Below, one piece after another: positions 61,467 to 64,000 of a stretch of 64,000 bases of DNA; the first letter of the stretch is position 1; every line of letters begins with the position of its first letter. Origin of the DNA: Globisporangium splendens (lineage: Eukaryota > Oomycota > Peronosporomycetes > Pythiales > Pythiaceae); assembly GCA_006386115.1 (NCBI GenBank), contig VFIW01000124.1, forward strand, positions 1-64,000, given 5' to 3'. The notes beneath the pieces were generated by a model. That model was not told where the DNA came from and did not search any database. It saw only the letters and a list, made by a program, of their open reading frames with translations. A program made the translations under genes and the position numbers.

Positions 61467-62843
61467 ATGAAGTTCCCATTGCCAGCAGACACGTTCCCTC
61501 CCGTGACGCTCTCGGATGACGACGAAGAAGCGCTCGAGGTCATCGCAGAGGTCTTTATCAAGAAAACCGTGACACAGTACCTCGAACACCTCACGACGCA
61601 CCACGGAGTCGTCGACGAGAGCCGCTGGAAACAAGTCAAACACCAGGACGACCTGCGTGTGTACAGAGAGCGCCGAGCATACAGACGCAATCCGAATAAC
61701 CAAACCGACTGTGACGACGCGACGGATGGAATGCTGGCCATGCTCACGTTTGGCACGATGCCTGGCATCCTCGACGACGTCATGTACGGCGCCTTGAACC
61801 CTACAACCGAGGACATGATGCTCAAGTCGGCGTACGTCGACGATGGCTTCGTCGATTGGGCTGTGCTCGCATCGATCATCCAGCCGACACCAGAGTCTCC
61901 ATTCCGACAGCTCAGCATCAAGTGGTCCGTAAAAGGCCACCCGTTCCTCGTCGGGACAGTCTTACGTCGAGGGGATACCGTGCATATCGAGTCTATCGGG
62001 TTTGCCATAACGCCCAACGGCGAGCGTATTGGGTATCATTTGCAACATTCGGTAGATATACCAGGAATCCGGGAGCTTGAAGAGTACAACATTCTTCGGG
62101 CTAAAATCTCGTTTTGCCATTTGTTCCGGCAGCGAGACGCGAACACAGTCGAAGTATACATCCGAGGATTAGTTGTTGATCCCGATGGACGTCCAGACCG
62201 CCTGGTCGCGGCCACAGCAGCCGAAGTGTCCATCTCCGTGTGGAAGAATGTGCATTGCGCCGAGATGAAGAAACTGACACGGATCGTGCAAAGCAGCCTC
62301 GCTGCCCGGTTGCCGAGTATGGCAAGCGCGAGTACCATGTCTTACACATCCAGTAGTAGCTCTTCATCTGCCTCGTCGTCTTTGGAGAGTTGGTCGGTGT
62401 CCTCGTGGTCAACATCGTCGTCATCGAAAGCGTCGGACGCCAGCACGTGTGCACGTTGCCACGAACGCGTCGGTGGTCGCATGGCATCATTCATGGCAGC
62501 GTCAACGCCGTCGACGTCAACATCGAGGAAAGAGAAGCACTGCCGCATTTGCCATCTCCGCGTATGCTCTCGGTGTCGTGTGTACAAAGTGGTGTTTCTG
62601 CGTACGGACCGCGAGAAGGTGTGCAATCAGGTGAGTATGGCGTTCTGTACTCAGTGCGCTGTCATGGCCGCGCATGCAAGTTCGCGGAGCTTTGCCGAGG
62701 ACGACGCGCTCGAACTCGAGAGCAAGCAGAACAACGACGCGAAACAAGACGAGAGCGAGAGTGGCGATGGCGGGCGCGCATTTAGCGGTCGAACCAGCAT
62801 GGCGAGTAGTATTGTGAGTAGTGTGTGGAAGACCGAAACGTGA
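61467..62843 (+). CDS. Divergent START + FYVE-like protein with serine-rich hinge
   Basis: 458 residues from ATG 61467 (MKFPLPADTFPPVTL). START-like domain about 15-270: WKQVKHQDDLRVYRER, FGTMPGILDDVMYGALNPTTEDM, FRQLSIKWSVKGHP, RRGDTVHIESIGF and NILRAKISFCHLFRQRDAN. A serine-rich hinge (about 290-322) leads to the zinc module at 328-397: CARC, a Ser/Thr loop longer than in relatives, CRICHLRVCSRC and FCTQC. It ends in an acidic tail without the conserved helices. The final codons ACG TGA overlap a GTGAGT, so a further exon is conceivable, as happens in the gene at 40385, but none could be placed. Separated from the array by 3.7 kb. Confidence 0.85.
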   Translation: MKFPLPADTFPPVTLSDDDEEALEVIAEVFIKKTVTQYLEHLTTHHGVVDESRWKQVKHQDDLRVYRERRAYRRNPNNQTDCDDATDGMLAMLTFGTMPGILDDVMYGALNPTTEDMMLKSAYVDDGFVDWAVLASIIQPTPESPFRQLSIKWSVKGHPFLVGTVLRRGDTVHIESIGFAITPNGERIGYHLQHSVDIPGIRELEEYNILRAKISFCHLFRQRDANTVEVYIRGLVVDPDGRPDRLVAATAAEVSISVWKNVHCAEMKKLTRIVQSSLAARLPSMASASTMSYTSSSSSSSASSSLESWSVSSWSTSSSSKASDASTCARCHERVGGRMASFMAASTPSTSTSRKEKHCRICHLRVCSRCRVYKVVFLRTDREKVCNQVSMAFCTQCAVMAAHASSRSFAEDDALELESKQNNDAKQDESESGDGGRAFSGRTSMASSIVSSVWKTET

Positions 62844-64000
62844 GTCCCCAGGCGAATGTGGAGGCAGTGGCGGTCGAGTGTGTCTTATGCGTTGGTTATG
62901 TTTCTCTCTGCCTCTGAAAATGGAAAATGCCGAGTTCGTGATTCAAATCAAACGCTTCCTATTACACTTCGCTGGTGTTCCGACTCACTCAGGTTGGTGT
63001 ATTTCTCCACACTGATATCAGCACTTATGCTACCGGCATCAGCCGATAGACGTCGGGACAATATCTCGCGGGTTCATACGTTCGCCATCAAAACGTCGAC
63101 GTGCATTCAGAAGCCATGAATGCGTTTCGCAGGCGGAATGCCAGCTGCGTGCTTATCAGGAGCCTCAATCGGCCATTGCTGATGAACGGAGTGCGCATCA
63201 GGATTTGAACGCGCTAGCATCTGCAATGGGTTCAGTTTCTGGTTAATTTGCAAGTTGAAGACGAAACAGAACTTTTCCGGATCAGGGTGTGATGTTGTTA
63301 ATTACAGCAACATAGGGAAGATACTATTGTTGTGGAGCAGCAGCTGGCACTGCGGGTCACGCAACAGATTTATAAATCGTCGACAATGGCGCCTACTCTA
63401 GTCAGCGTACCCGGCCGCGATGTACTTGCCTACGTTCTTCACCGGCCTGTCTTGCTGCACTCGGTGCCACCCCTTTGCGGGGGTGTCCATCGTTGTCACC
63501 TGTTCTCTCCGCGAAACATTTCTTCTCGCTGTGAGCCTGCTGCTCTTTTTTGTTTTAACATTTAGCAGGAAGTTGTGTTGTGGATGCGTGAGCTCGTCCA
63601 AGAAATGTGGCACGTTCAGAGTTGAAAGGCGTAAGCACACCCAGCTGACGTGCAATGCTCAAGTAAACGCACTTGCAGTCGTTCGAATGCGATTTATGAT
63701 TGCTTCGTCACAGCATCGATCAGATTTAAATCGTTATCCGCGTTGGCTGGTTTTGAACGGAGAATGGTGTATCGCTATCGATACTCGCCTTATTCCTCAA
63801 GCTGGCATCTGGTTCACTGTGGTGACGAGCAGAGTACTTGCTCCACATTCTATTGACAAAGTGCTACTTTACAATCGTAGCAGATGTATATAGCCACAGC
63901 ATGCATGTGTCGAGGAGTCATGTGGACAGAAGGGGTGGATGGTAAGAAAGTGCTTCTATGGAATTCTTCGTGCAAATGTCAGTTAAATGATGTGTTTCGT
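62844..64000. other. Right-hand end of window
   Basis: No supported gene. A coding-like stretch with TAA at about 63243 (reading ECQLRAYQEPQSAIADERSA) may be an exon of an unplaced gene or a remnant. Confidence 0.45.

Noticed and set aside
62629..62640. CAG|GTGAGT donor-like site inside the last START gene
   Set aside because: Reading straight through gives the expected final zinc cysteines (FCTQC), so it is not used as an intron.
1..64000. tRNA, rRNA, CRISPR, bacterial operon features
   Set aside because: None seen. Introns and family content are eukaryotic.

Overview
The window looks like nuclear DNA of an oomycete (Peronosporales/Pythiales type). The reasons are a Ty3/Gypsy element with a C-terminal chromodomain, short 79-110 bp GT-AG introns in otherwise compact genes, a bZIP factor with the long C-terminal region typical of oomycetes, a multipass membrane protein with leucine-rich repeats, PUT/LAT-type transporters, and a large family of START + FYVE-like zinc-finger proteins. 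The species cannot be named from the sequence alone.

Layout. 1-6782: 3' part of a Ty3/Gypsy retrotransposon (gag, pol, 3' LTR), followed by a diverged duplicate of the LTR tail (6783-6930). Gag and pol are separated by a textbook -1 frameshift signal, and a coiled-coil ORF runs antisense across the pol tail. 8100-9629: bZIP transcription factor. 11774-13735 (-): four-exon PUT/LAT-type transporter. 15393-17393 (-): LRR membrane protein whose reading frame is broken by one in-frame TAG. 18597-62843: a family array of thirteen START proteins in about 44 kb, six of them (40385-57791) in an unbroken minus-strand series. A small four-helix membrane protein (25427-26184) and a second PUT/LAT-type transporter (32328-33898) sit inside the array. 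The gaps between genes are AT-richer and hold simple repeats and a few decayed coding fragments.

The START proteins share one plan: an N-terminal FPLP peptide, a START-like lipid-binding domain of about 250 residues, and a FYVE-like eight-cysteine zinc module that lacks the basic PI3P-binding motif. One branch adds an acidic disordered linker and two short conserved helices at the C-terminus. Sequence signatures divide them into a 'YDKS/PRDWCYLE' branch (35834, 42608, 48123, 51016, 53399, 56271), a 'HHKTTDEM/NRDV' branch (18597, 21597, 37727) and four divergent members (22982, 26603, 40385, 61467). This looks like local duplication with diversification of a lineage-specific lipid/membrane protein family. 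Cargo and function are not known from sequence.
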